This document shows positions 21,962-32,199 of a stretch of 64,000 bases of DNA, in pieces. The stretch covers positions 168,017,417 through 168,081,416 of the forward strand of contig CM059186.1 in the NCBI GenBank assembly GCA_030323885.1, given 5' to 3'. Below the pieces are notes generated by a model. It ran no database searches. It had not been told where the DNA came from and saw only the letters and a list, made by a program, of their open reading frames with translations. The DNA is from Branchipolynoe longqiensis (Eukaryota > Annelida > Polychaeta > Phyllodocida > Polynoidae). A program made the translations under genes and the position numbers. Position 1 is the first letter of the stretch. The number at the start of each line of letters is the position of its first letter.

Positions 21962-22655
21962 ACAATAGTTCCCGTCTGGAACCATCGCAACAGAATATTG
22001 TTTCTGTACATTGTATTCGAGTTCTCATCTTAAGCCATTGCAAATGAATATTGTTTCTATACTGATTGGTATTGGAGTTCCCATCTGAAACCATTCCAAA
22101 TGCAAACTGTTTCTGCACTGAATGGTATTGGAGTTCCCATCTCAAACAATTGCAAAATAAAACTGTTCTGCACTGAATGATATTGTAGTTCCCATTTTAA
22201 ATCATTGTAAAAGAATAGTCTTTCTGTAATGATTGGTATTGGGGTTTCCATCTGACACCATTGCACACGAATACTGTATCTGTACTGATTGGCTTTGAAG
22301 TTCCAATCTTAAGCCATTGCAAAAGAATACTGTTTCTGCACTGATTGGTATTGCAGTTCCCATCTTTAATCGTTGCACACGAATACTAGTTCTTTACTGA
22401 TTGGCATTGCAGTTCCCATCTGAAACCATTGCACAAGAATACTGTTTCTGCACTGATTGGTATTGCAGTTCCCATCTTTAATCGTTGCACAATAATACTA
22501 GTTCTTTACTGATTGGCATTGCAGTTCCCATCTGACACCATTGCACAAGAATACTGTTTCTGTAATGAACGGTATTGGAGTTCCCATCTGAAACCATTGT
22601 AAAAGAATACCGTTTCTGCACTGATTGAATGAAACACAATATAACGCATTGAATC
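21962..22655. repeat. ~56-bp minisatellite
   Basis: About twelve units with landmarks GCAGTTCCCATCTGAAACCA, TTGCACAAGAATACTG and TTTCTGCACTGATTGGTATT. Unit length varies between about 54 and 57 bp. It lies immediately downstream of the tRNA-like head, suggesting that part of a SINE body was amplified. Confidence 0.9.
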
Positions 22656-22659
22656 AACA

Positions 22660-23160
22660 AGCTCCACTATGACTGCTTATTGAATGCTATTCAATTTCAT
22701 GCACAAGTCTAATTAATATTCAACGCCAATGGTGACAAGATGTCAGCATCAACAGAATCGAAGGTAATACGGTTAGCATAAGATGACCTGCTAGTCAAGA
22801 TTGGGAATAATACGTATAGCCCTAACTGTTAGTGATTAGGGTATGAACGCGAACTCTGTGGCAATGAAGAGAGGATTAAGCGTTAATCAATCATAATGCT
22901 ACATTGTATAATTGATCATTACAAACTTCAATGCAGCAGGACCCTAGCCCTCCCTAAATACACCTCACCTTGAATCCCAATGCGTGAAACTGGTTCATGA
23001 AGCGTTAACAAGTGAATGCACACAATTAAACTAGCACACACACATGTGAGTCTCCACCTGTAACAGTTAAGGCAGTCAGTGATGCTTCAGTACGGCGACA
23101 CTTATATAGGACAGGAAGGCTAACGCTGGCGTGCACTGGTACCTCAACATGCAGCTCCTT
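22660..23160. other. Unique sequence, no gene seen
   Basis: It is AT-rich on the left and more balanced on the right. No domain-bearing frame was seen. If the neurexin call is right, this is intron downstream of the exon. Confidence 0.4.
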
Positions 23161-23164
23161 ACCT

Positions 23165-23690
23165 GGAACTAAGCAGGAGCTGCTCAACATGAGCCGCATA
23201 ACGCGAACTGCTCAACGTGAGCTGGTGATCACGAACAAGTAACTACAAGCTGGTGTGAGCTACTCGCCCCAAGCTACTCACTGTTTGCTGCCAGCTCCAG
23301 ATGCACACCGCGAGTTGCTGCTCACAATGAGTTACTTCTCACAATGAGTTGCTGCTCACATTGAGTTACTTCTCACAATGAGCTGCTGATCACAATGAGT
23401 TACTGCTCACAATGAGTTACTTCTCACAATGAGCTGCTGCTCAGAATGAGCTGCTGCTCACACTGAGATGCTGCTCACAATGAGATATGGCTCACAATGA
23501 ACTGCTCCTCACAATGAGCTGCTCCTCACAATGAACTGCTGCTCACAATAAGCTGCTGCTCACAATGAGCTGCTGACTGCAATATATTGCTCACAATGAA
23601 CAGCTCAGCAGGAGTTGCTTCTCACTATGAGCTGCTCACAATGAACTGCTCACGGCGAACATCCGCTCTGCGAAGTGTTCCCAGCTCCCC
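23165..23690. repeat. 17-bp minisatellite CTCACAATGAGCTGCTG
   Basis: Irregular left part (GAGCTGCTCAACATGAG) becoming clear 17-bp units from about 23310, with variants GAGTTACTT and GAACTGCTC. It ends about 100 bp from the neurexin exon, on its downstream (3') intron side. Confidence 0.9.
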
Positions 23691-23790
23691 ATGAATTGCT
23701 CAGTTCGAGCAACCCGCCCTACCAGACAGCCCCCGACCTACCAGCCGCCCTCCGCCGGCCCCCGCCGCCCGCTGCCCGCCCGCCGCCTAC

Positions 23791-23957
23791 CTCTCTAGCC
23801 TCCCGGGTGATGACGAGCCGGTGCCACGAGTTGTCGTCGAAGCGCACGTTGCCCCGGCGCGGTTTGATGTCCGTCTCGAACAGCCCCGAGCCCAGGTTGA
23901 TCTGCACCAGCACGCCGCCCTCTCTCAGAGCCACGTTCATGAAGTCGTCACCGTCAC
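23791..23957 (-). CDS. NRXN: Neurexin exon: LNS2 (laminin-G) domain segment
   Basis: An internal exon of 167 bp. On the minus strand a CTAACTAAC branch-like motif (23981-23990 region) precedes CTGCTGCAG acceptor sequence. The exon opens with two bases of a split codon (phase 1), reads 55 codons with no stop, and ends GAG before the donor GTAGGC (phase 0). Motifs by residue: DGDDFMNVAL 1-10, INLGSGLFE about 19-27, FDDNSWHRLVITREARE 39-55. These are hallmarks of a laminin-G/LNS beta sandwich. The order and spacing match neurexin LNS2 up to alternative splice site 2, where the exon stops. Neurexins are presynaptic single-pass adhesion proteins that bind postsynaptic partners through LNS domains. 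Other LNS proteins (contactin-associated proteins, agrin, laminin) fit less well. An open frame starting at the internal ATG and reading on into the GC-rich intron is not the true end. Confidence 0.85.
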
Positions 23958-23992
23958 CTGCAGCAGAATGACGGGGTGGGAGTTAGTTAGCG
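23958..23992 (-). promoter_or_regulatory. 3' splice site and branch-point region
   Basis: Read on the minus strand: GCTAACTAACTCCCACCCCG, then TCATTCTGCTGCAG, then the exon. The CTAAC motifs lie about 25-32 nt before the AG, the expected branch-point distance, followed by a short pyrimidine-rich stretch. This supports the exon start used here. Confidence 0.7.
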
Positions 23993-25190
23993 GTGTGTGA
24001 GTGGAGAAACAGGAGATGGTGGATTGACGGTACATAAATAGAGGAAGTTATATTGAGGGTGCAAGAGATAGGATGATGTGTATTGATGGTGAATAGAGAC
24101 ATGATGATCTGTATTTGAGGGTGCACATAGACAGGATAATGTGTATTGAGGGTGCACATATACATGATAATGTGTATTGAGGGTGCATATATACAGGATG
24201 ATGTGTATTGAGGCTGAATAGAGACAGGATGATGTATATTGAGGGTACATAGAGATAGGATGATGTGTATTGAGGGTGTATAGAGACATGATGTTGTGTA
24301 TTGAGGGTGTATAGATACAGGATGATGTCTATTGAGGGTGCACATATACAGGATAATGTGTATTGAGGGTGCATATAGACAGGATGTTGTGTATTGAGGG
24401 TACATAGATACAGGATGATGTGTATTGAGGGTACACAAAGACAGGATGATGTGTATTGAGGGTGTATAGAGACAGGATGATGTGCATTGCGGGTACAGAG
24501 AGACAGGATGATATGTATTGAGGGTGCATAGAGACAGGATGATGTGTATTGAGGTTGCACAGATACATGATGATGTGTATTGAGGGTGCATAGAGACAGG
24601 ATGATGTGTACTGAGGGTGTATATATACAGGATGCTGTGTATTGAGGGTGTATAGAGACAGGATGATGTGTATTGAGGGTACATAGAGACAGGATGATGT
24701 GTATTGAGGGTGTATAGAGACAGGATGATGTGTATTGAGGTTGCACAGATACAGGATGATGTATATTGAGGGTGCATAGCGACAGGATCACGTGTATTGA
24801 GGGTACACAGAGACATGATGATGTGTAGTGAGGGTGCATATAGACAGGGTGATGTGGATTGAGGGTACACAGAGACATGATGATGTGTATTGAGGGTGCA
24901 TAGAGGTAGGGTGATGTGGATTGAGCGTACACAGAGACAGGATGATGTATATTGAGGGTGCATAGCGACAGGGTGATGTGGATTGAGGGTACACAGAGAC
25001 AGGATGATGTATATTGAGGGTGCATAGAGACAAGGTGATGTGGATTGAGGGTACACAGAGACAGGATGATGTATATTGAGGGTGCATAGAGACATGGTGA
25101 TGTGGATTGAGGGTACACAGAGACAGGATGATGTATATTGAGGGTGCATAGAGACAGGATGATGTGTATTGAGGGTACACAGAGACAGGA
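23993..25190. repeat. 31-bp minisatellite beside the exon
   Basis: About 38 units of GATGATGTGTATTGAGGGT plus (A/G)CACAGAGACAG, irregular below about 24090. The rightmost third (24830-25190) shows a 62-bp higher-order alternation between a GTGTATTGAGGG- or GATGTGGATTGAGGG-type unit and a GATGTATATTGAGGG-type unit. Lack of stops in all minus frames gives 356-388 residue His/Pro/Ser/Leu frames that are not genes. It sits in the upstream intron and begins close to the branch point of the exon. Confidence 0.95.
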
Positions 25191-25199
25191 GCTCGAGTC

Positions 25200-25390
25200 C
25201 TCAGGGCGTACATAATTGCACGCTCACCTTCTAGTTACACACAACTGCAAATTAGTATCCTTGTAATACACACTTCTAGATTTACATTGAAGCCATATAA
25301 AAGTATCATTTTATGACGCAGACGTATCCTAGTTACCGATAACAATTCAGATTGACATCACTGCTTATTCACACCCCAACAACTGATGTT
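25200..25390. other. Unique sequence, no gene seen
   Basis: Short AT-rich spacer between the minisatellite and a SINE tail; nothing was recognised. Confidence 0.4.
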
Positions 25391-25391
25391 T

Positions 25392-25432
25392 TCTTTTTGT
25401 CTTGGATGTCGTTAAACAAACAAACGAAACAC
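25392..25432 (+). mobile_element. SINE/LINE 3' tail fragment
   Basis: TTGGATGTCGTTAAACAAAC followed by AAACGAAAC resembles the 3' terminus of the mollusc-type SINE represented at 3095-3425. Only the tail is recognisable. Confidence 0.45.
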
Positions 25433-25434
25433 TG

Positions 25435-25945
25435 GTTATTCACAATGCAGTTTGACATGACTCGTCATTCACAATTCTGTTCCACAAAGCGTTCCCTGAG
25501 GCTGCTTTCACAAATTGGTGGGAGATCGACCAAGGAAATACTATCCTTGTTTGATAGATTTGTCTCTTTTTGCTGCGTGGATGTACTATGCAGTTGACGC
25601 CCACCGTGAATCAACGGCAATGGTGCTACCATAACACCATTTAATGAGGCCAATAGTTGAGAATGATCTGGCTTTTTTTGTAAATATAGTTTATTCATTG
25701 AATAAAGTCTTTTATCAGCGCTGTGGCACTGGTCTTCAAACCATTACTTTCGCCAGGTGTGTATGGATGTGAGAGTTTTACACACACCCCGATACTAAGT
25801 CTCACCCTCCCCCCCACACACACAATACTCCAGTCCCCGCCCTCCTCCAATGGCGACCCACGCACGCCCTCCCACACTCCTCTGAGCCCCGCCCACCTCC
25901 CGGTTCCCAGCTCATCCCCGTCAATTCCATATACTACTCACGTCG
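25435..25945. other. Unique sequence, no gene seen
   Basis: Includes a short C-rich part near 25800-25880. Open frames of 60-80 codons have no domain features. Confidence 0.4.
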
Positions 25946-26015
25946 GCTCCTAGGATGGCCACGCGGTACAGAGCCCGCCCCATGTATGGAAGGCCGTGTG
26001 AGATCAATTCCCTCG
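25945..26015 (+). mobile_element. tRNA-derived SINE head
   Basis: GGATGGCCACGCGGTACAGAG (box A-like) is followed 30 bp later by GTGTGAGATCAATTCCC (box B-like), with an acceptor-like CTAGG on the left. This is a tRNA-related polymerase III promoter. The sequence after it, up to about 26130, may be SINE body, but I see no second copy to confirm this. Confidence 0.5.
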
Positions 26016-26059
26016 TGAGTCAAACACCAGGCATAGCTAGGATATCACATGTACTGGTT

Positions 26060-26650
26060 GGATCAGGTTCAGGATAATGTGAAGGGAAATGAATATCCTT
26101 TAATAATGATGGTGTAATGGAACTTCATCGGGGCAACACTATTAAACCACTGGGAGTGCATGGACGAGAAGATATGATCCTGTCTTGATAGTAAATTAGT
26201 GCTATATAATTTATTATTCCAATATTATTTAGGCTGCCATGTTACATCCCTCACCACTGCTGTTTTGTTCTACGTTGTTCCTATGTGTATTTGTTGGTAG
26301 TTCTCTACCTTTGCGTATGTGCTGGTTTAGGAACTGCTGAGTGACCTGGACACCTGCTCAAATGTATGCATGTAGAACTACTTTATTCTGGGACTGGCCG
26401 CATGTGGATGTACACTGTTGCAAATGCCTCTTTTCATTTGAAATCTTTGATTTAATAAATGATTGGTCGGCCTTTTCGTGGGTCCAGCCAGAGGATCTGT
26501 GCAAAATAAGGCTAGGAAACCCCCACTAAGCTGCACTGTAAAGAGGCATGTGATAGGTCACGGCCCACCAGCGGGACGCCCAATGGAAGGTAACCATGCC
26601 AAAAGTAGCCAGATAACACACCACACAGCTACGTACAAGCCTATGATATG
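26060..26650. other. Unique sequence, no gene seen
   Basis: AT-rich with scattered short open frames. No repeat copies elsewhere in the window were recognised. Confidence 0.35.
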
Positions 26651-26654
26651 TAAA

Positions 26655-26940
26655 TAGGAGTAGGCTAGTCTAGTAATAAGAGTAGAACAAAATAAAATAA
26701 TACATATATGCCAAGAAAATTAAAAATAACTAACATAGGCTACTAACCATACCAACCAATTATCTATCTGCTACTGAAATCCAGGCAATCAAATACCTTA
26801 TCAGCAGCTACTGTGTGGTAAGATAACACCAACACTACAACTGGCCAGCATTGAAAACAAGCCTGGCTACCTGGGCTTATATGCTATGGACAGTATAAAT
26901 ACAGCATCAATAAAACAATTTAAAAAAAGGATTTCTCGCC
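26655..26940 (+). mobile_element. CR1-like LINE 3' end, copy a
   Basis: Nearly identical to 45480-45770: GTCTAGTAATAAGAGTAGAA, ACATAGGCTACTAACCATAC, CTATCTGCTACTGAAAT, GCCAGCATTGAAAACAAGCC, ACCTGGGCTTATATGCTATG, then an A-rich tail (AAAACAATTTAAAAAAAGG). The AAGCCTGG...CTGGGCTT pair could form the 3' hairpin typical of template recognition by a LINE reverse transcriptase. There is no coding sequence, so it is strongly 5'-truncated. Confidence 0.75.
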
Positions 26941-26944
26941 CCAT

Positions 26945-27460
26945 GCCATATGCATTGTTCTAGTCCTTGAGGGAAGAATATAAATAATACAATTTACATG
27001 TTTGTTGGTTTAACGATCCCCATCACAAAAAGTCACGAATGATTGGACGCAAAATGTTCCAAGTACAACCATGATTATAATACTGATTGTGCATTAAGAT
27101 ACTTGATTCAGAAATGTGCACCCACACCACTAGGGTAGATGTAGAGGCCCAGAATGATATCAGACATTATCATCAGGTTCATGTCTAGTACATTTTCATA
27201 TGAGGAGAACATAAAAGACAGTAATTAAGCTTCGGCTCGAGTTCCAATTAAATCGTGTTAGTTTCGACTTCAGACACACTTTCCTTCAAGGAAGCATCTT
27301 TGCCTTCCCACCTGAGAGGATCCTCGAGCTGTGTGTTCATTGATGTATTCAAGTTCCCTGAATCGGAAGGTTTTAGAGCTTATGCGATATTCTTCTAGAT
27401 ATATCTATTGTCACTTTAATCTACTTTGTGTTAATTTGATGTAACTGTCAGGCTAAAGGT
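26945..27460. other. Unique sequence with a possible SINE scrap
   Basis: TGTTTGTTGGTTTAACGATCC (26999-27019) looks like an inverted SINE family tail, but nothing of the body follows. The rest is AT-rich and without a gene. Confidence 0.35.
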
Positions 27461-27790
27461 GTTGTTTGTTGGAGTTTTACGTCCTGACAACATTTGATGC
27501 CATATCAAGACGGGTACCGACTTGTGGCAGCGCAGACTCATGGCAATTTAATAGTGCTGCCCCACTGAGAGACTAGGCCACCAGCACCATGAACCAATAC
27601 CCCACTCAGTCACATTATCCTGACGCTGAGCCAACCAGCCTTGCCCTAACCTAATAATCCCGAGTGCCTGGCTAGGAAGCGACACGTATCAGTTTGTAGG
27701 TGATTGGTTTGACTCGACCAGGGTTCGAACCGGTGAGTTCGAACCCCACAATCTACATACCGTGAGACGGACGCTCAACTCCGTTTACAG
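27460..27790 (-). mobile_element. SINE family 1, near full length with tRNA head
   Basis: Read on the minus strand, a tRNA-like head (GAGCGTCCGTCTCACGG, then two overlapping box B candidates around GGTTCGAACC, 27722-27745) is followed by the body: GTCGAGTCAAACCAATCACC, GTCGCTTCCTAGCCAGG, GGGCAAGGCTGGTTGGCTC, CAGGATAATGTGACTGAGT, CAGTGGGGCAGCACTATTAA. It ends in a CTCCAACAAACAAC tail near 27462. It is the best copy for defining the family together with 46140-46440. Such SINEs are polymerase III transcripts copied by a partner LINE. Confidence 0.85.
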
Positions 27791-27794
27791 GTGA

Positions 27795-28060
27795 ATTTGG
27801 TGTGTATTTGAAGTGAACAAAATGGACAATGAATGTGTATGTTTACACCGAAATACTGGAGCGCGTAGGTTCCAGCATTTACAGGTTACCGTTAATTGAC
27901 TTGCCATTCTTCTTCTCTGCTGCAGTAAATGATTGTTCATGTTGGCTGCAACATGCGTAATTGACTACTCAAACTCAAATCCCCTGCGCCTATGACTCTA
28001 GGACTCTTTGCATATACTAGAGTGCCTTATTACTGATGCAAAGCTGAACTTTCACCAATC
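27795..28060. other. Unique sequence, no gene seen
   Basis: Spacer between a SINE and the second fold-back element; nothing was recognised. Confidence 0.4.
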
Positions 28061-28066
28061 TCTCCC

Positions 28067-28451
28067 TAAAGGCCCTGTCACATTACGACGTTTCGGCCCA
28101 ACGAGGGTCGACGCGTGCTGACGTGTTGCAATTTTGGGCGAAACGTCGGTACATCTCCGGTACGTTACCGGTACGTTACCGGGGCGTTTCCGGCGCGTTT
28201 CCGGCGCGTCGGTACATAGCAACGTGTGAATGCAGACGTCGGCGGCCGTCGGCGCGCGTCGGTCCGCCGCGAAAGTGTTGTGCTTTCGTCCGCCGCGCGT
28301 CGAACCTCGTTGGCTGCGCGCTAATACCATGCTACTAACCCGTCCAGTTTTCTCCCAAAACGCCGAAAAGTTGGACGTCTCTTGACGGGTTGCAAATATT
28401 GTGTGCGTTGCCAGCACGCCGGCAGAAACGTTGTAATGTGACAGGGGTATA
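28067..28451. mobile_element. CG-rich fold-back/MITE element, copy 2
   Basis: Ends GGCCCTGTCACATTACGACG and, on the right, CGTTGTAATGTGACAGGGG form inverted repeats matching those of the 5192-5869 element. The interior is CpG-rich (CGGCGCGTTTCCGGCGCG, CGTCGGCGGCCGTCGGCGCG) with tandem GGTACGTTACC words that are themselves palindromic. Open frames of 71-136 codons on either strand reflect the lack of AT-rich stops, and no transposase motif is visible. Its GC content is far above both flanks. Confidence 0.8.
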
Positions 28452-28566
28452 ACTAACTTCATATTATGGGCGACGTGTTCTCAATTTGGATGGACACTTG
28501 TGCTGCGATTAACCTATTCGATTTAACCATGTTCCTCTTTAACTCCTCATTCTTATGTACTTCTTT

Positions 28567-29033
28567 GTTGACACTGATACTGCCCTCTGCCTTATAACTT
28601 TTGATTGGACACCATACGCCATCTAGTGGCTAATTTCTTGTTCTGTAACGAATGCAATTGCTTCTTGAATTTGCATATTTAATGTTATTCATGGAAAATT
28701 CCATTTCTACTGCGTAGTTGCGACACTAGCACCACCCTTGAGTTTTTTAAACAAAAATTATCAGTCCCTGAAGTCAGCTCTCGACCTATATAAGGCTGCG
28801 TTCCGCAGACTTCGACAGGGAGCACGAAAGGACACAACTAGGAGAGGACCTGCTAAGGACATTGATTTGCCGTCCCGCCCACTCCACATATTAAAAAACT
28901 CAGGGCCCCACATCTTAGAGGTCACATTATAAGACACATACTTATTATCAAACTATAATTTTGTATGTCAGGGGAAAAATAAATACAAACTTTTAATTGA
29001 GATTGGATTTGTGTTGTTCAATTAATGAGTGCA
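28567..29033 (+). mobile_element. Solo-LTR-like unit with TATA box and poly(A) signal
   Basis: A U3/R-like order is visible. CTGCCCTCTGCC and CGCCATCTAGTGGC lie near the proposed start, a strong TATA box TATATAAG at 28787-28794, then an AATAAA at 28978-28983 about 190 nt downstream followed by a T/G-rich stretch. This is the layout of an LTR promoter and terminator. The ends are not pinned down because I found no clear target duplication. A 64-codon open frame across the TATA box shows no domain. Confidence 0.4.
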
Positions 29034-29190
29034 CCTGTCTCTAAATATGGATATATAGAATAACATTGAGATGACCTTAGTCAGGAATTGCAGCTTTATC
29101 TATTTACTCGCACTGACGTGTTGCTACATGTATGTTCCACATTAATGCTCATGACGGCCCCACCCGATAAACACACTAATCCCCGTGTCG

Positions 29191-29203
29191 CCGCCAGGGG
29201 GCG
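29191..29203. promoter_or_regulatory. CTCF-like motif CCGCCAGGGGGCG
   Basis: A near-perfect match to the core of the bilaterian CTCF consensus (CCASYAGRKGGC). Related motifs are CGCCATCTAGTGGC (28617-28630) and, inverted, GCCGCCTGGTGGCC (62318-62331). CTCF is a zinc-finger architectural protein. Binding is inference only. Confidence 0.35.
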
Positions 29204-29366
29204 TCTCTGACCCTAATAAAGCAAAAAGCAACGTCAGTCATTAATTAATCAGTCAGAGTGAGACAGGAATCAGGCGGCATTCAGGAGGGTCTGAGGACCT
29301 GCCAATCTGCGGGCCACATCCCGAACGGAGCGCGCGGCGGGTAATTAACGCGCTTTGTTACCCGCA

Positions 29367-30375
29367 CACACGCACACACGCACACACGCACTCCCACACT
29401 CACCCGCACACCCGCACACCCGCACACCGCACAACCACACACCCGCACACCCGCACACCCGCACACCCATACACCCACACACCCGCACACCCATGCACTG
29501 GCACACCCGCACACCCTCACACCCGCACACCTGCACGGCCGCACACCCGCACACCCGCACACCCGCACACCCACACATCCGCACACCCGCACACCCACAC
29601 ACCCGCACACCCGCACACCCGCACACCCGCACACCCGCACACCCACACACCCGCACACCAACACACCCACACACCCACACACCCGCACCCCACACACCCG
29701 TACACCCACGCACTGGCACACCCGCACACCCTCACACCCACACACCCGCACACCCGCACACCGCACACCCGCACACCCGCACACCTGCACACCCGCACAC
29801 CCGCACACCCGCACACCCGCACACCCGCACACCCGCACACCCACACACCCGCACACCAGCACACCCGCACACCCGCACACCCGCACACCCGCACACCCGC
29901 ACACCCGCACACCCGCACACCCGCACACCCGCACACCCACACACCCGCACACCCGCACACCCCACCCATCACCCGCACACCCCACGCACACCTGCACATC
30001 CGCACACCTGCACACCCACACCCTCACACCCGCACACCTCACGCCCGCACACCGCACACCCGCACACCGCACACCCGCACACCGCACACTGCACACCTGC
30101 ACACCGCCACCACACCCACATACCCACACACCCGTACACCCGCGCACTGGCACACCCGTACACCCTCACACCCGCACACCCGCACACCCGCACACCCGTA
30201 CAACCGCACACCCGCACACCCGCACACCTGCACACCCGCACAACCGCACACCCGCACACCCACACACCTGCACACCCGCACACCCGCACACCCGCACGCC
30301 CACACACCCGTACACCCACGCACTGGCACACCCGCACACCCTCACACCCGCACACCTGCATACCCACACAACCCG
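29367..30375. repeat. (CACACCCGCA)n decamer array
   Basis: About 100 units of CACACCCGCA with CACACCCACA, CACCCGTACA and CCCTCACA variants. A longer block containing GTACACCCACGCACTGGCAC recurs near 29470, 29700, 30140 and 30310, giving a higher-order unit of roughly 170-440 bp. Cys-Gly-Val and His-Thr-Pro frames are artefacts of the array. Confidence 0.95.
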
Positions 30376-30439
30376 ACAATTTGTAGACTCACACCCGCAC
30401 CAGTATACCACCCCCACACCCGCACCAGCTCACCAACCA

Positions 30440-30725
30440 TCACATGGGTGAATGTGTGAGTGTGAGTGTATGTGAATGTGTGAGTGTGAGTGTATGTGAG
30501 CATGTGAGAGTCGGTGAGTGGGTCAGTGGGTCACTGTGTCAGTAGGTGAATGGGTAACGGTGTAGGTATTGGTGCGTGCATGTGTAAGTGGGTGAGATCT
30601 GTGACTGTAAGTGTGTGAGTGTGAATACGCGAGAGTGTTAGCTTTCGGGCAGTGGGCAGTGGCAGGGAGTGGGTGTGGCTGGGGGTGAGTGAGGGGGAGT
30701 GGTTGGGAGTGGGGGTAGGTATCGT
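30440..30725. repeat. GTGAGTGTGAGTGTATGTG array
   Basis: G/T/A-rich imperfect repeats, decaying to a G-rich stretch near 30660-30715. It is next to, but different from, the decamer array. Confidence 0.75.
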
Positions 30726-30859
30726 GGGCTATTTCTCCGAGTGTGTCTGCAGCACGGTCCGGGTGTGAGGGAGCATGCATCTGCTTACGGGAGAGGAGCA
30801 GAGGAGGGTAGGCGGGTGCTGGGGAGTGGAGGTGGGCGGTCAGCTGATGCAGAAGGAAA

Positions 30860-31021
30860 GGTGAGACAGTCAGGGGAGATTAGAAATATCGAGCACAGGA
30901 GACAGGACTGAGAAGGAAATGCTGGACGAAAAAACAGTCCAGCAAATGTACACACTGGCTAAAGAAAATAACAGAAAAGGGACAACATCTGGGCAAACTG
31001 CCAAGGATCAAGGTGAGTAAC
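30860..31021 (+). pseudogene. Possible LINE ORF1 remnant (weak)
   Basis: One plus frame from about 30919 reads a protein-like stretch (LDEKTVQQMYTLAKENN, then KGTTSGQTAKDQ) that ends at the insertion site of the inverted LINE at 31022. The composition would fit a charged ORF1-type protein of the CR1-like LINE that continues at 32640. That link is inference, and no domain is recognised. Confidence 0.25.
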
Positions 31022-32199
31022 ATGATTGATTGGTTGTTGCTTTACGCCATGTGGGCAGCATAGGCCATATTCACGCGTTTGTTTTTTGTTCAAACCATCA
31101 CTTTTACATGTAAAAGCAGGCAATCAATTATGTGCCAATAGACACTCATTAAATTTGAAAGCTCACAATCATATATTTGTGGTCAAGGGAAAGAAATTCC
31201 CATAGAAAAAGAAAAGTGTTATTAATAATTGATAGAATCCATTTAGTAAACTATATGAGGTGGTACAGTCCAGGTGCCCTCAAAAAGGCTAAACTGTTTT
31301 CTTGTTTTACCTTAGTAAAGAGGTCATGCATACTGTCTGCAGTGTAGAACTGTTGGCGCAGGGCCAAAAAATCAACGCAACTTAGTAAGATGTGTTTGAG
31401 TGTCAGCAGGGACTGCCACCCAATACATTATGCGGGAGGTTCCCCCTTGAGCAGAAAAGCATGTGTAAGCCATGAGTGGCCAATACGGCAGCGGCTAAGA
31501 ACCACTTGGTCCCGCCGACCTCCTGCATGAGTCTGTGGTGGCTTTCCCACAGATGGTTCAATTTCTTTAAGTTTATTAATCTTTTCATCCCACTCATGTT
31601 GCCATTTGGATTTTATGTGGGTGGCTATTGGTGGTTTCAGATCAGAGTGAGGGATCAGACACAGTTCAAGTTCACAGTTCAGGGTCTTCTTCGCAGCCCG
31701 ATCAGCTCGTTCGTTTCCTTGTATGCTGGCATGGCCAGGCACCCAGCACAGGTGGATGTCATACCCATCCGTTGTCATTTGGTTCATTTTATAAATGACC
31801 ATTGCTAGAATAGGGTGATTCATTTTCAGTCCAGCAACAGCCAGGAGGCAAGAGAACGAATCACTGTATATAACATAGTTAGTGTGGTTTGATACCTCGA
31901 TACACTCCAACGCGAGAAGGAGTGCTTGGGCTTCTGCAGTGAAAATCGAGCTCTGATCGGGCAAACATACACCAAATGTTTCCCGTCGCAGCAGCTACCC
32001 GGCTTTGGTCTTTCGAACCATCAATGTATATGGAGAGGTGGTCTTCAAACTGGCCTTGAATCTCTGAATGCAGTCCTTGGTACTCGAGTGGATCTGTCCC
32101 AGACTTCCTCAGTTCCGTGAGTCGGAGGATAACCGATGGCTTTCTCAACAACCACGGGGGATGTTCTGGGACTTTGGCATCCTCCAACACGTCCAAATC
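31022..32199 (-). mobile_element. 5'-truncated LINE with RNase H domain
   Basis: A 1178-bp inverted insertion flanked by an 11-bp direct repeat AGGTGAGTAAC (31011-31021 and 32200-32210). On the minus strand it encodes an RNase H domain: YIDGSK (first Asp), EAQALLLALECIE (Glu), IYSDSFSCLLAV (Asp) and CWVPGHASIQGNERAD (His and last Asp). Then comes a C-terminal zone RCRIGHSWLTHAFLLKGEPP, a 3' UTR and an ATCA-type tail. RNase H after the reverse transcriptase is known from I, R1, Tad and related LINE groups. The domain is split between two frames: a frameshift near 31965-32010 separates the YIDGSK part from the rest. Reverse transcriptase and endonuclease are missing. A second copy lies at 42420-43200. 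Confidence 0.9.
31428..31964 (-). pseudogene. LINE RNase H / C-terminal region (frameshifted)
   Basis: This is the longest open part of the inverted LINE. It carries three of the four RNase H acidic/His motifs and the downstream GHSWLTH region. The N-terminal strand with YIDGSK lies in another frame at 31965-32196. The apparent start methionine is internal to the domain and is not a real start. The enzyme would remove RNA from the RNA:DNA hybrid during retrotransposition. Confidence 0.85.

Noticed and set aside
24020..24300. Further neurexin coding upstream of the exon
   Set aside because: The sequence is minisatellite up to the branch region and no LNS-like residues are seen.
23983..25149. 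388-codon SCLYAPSIHI-type repeat frame
   Set aside because: The 31-bp unit lacks stops in all minus frames, so three frames are open at once; it lies in the intron beside the neurexin exon.
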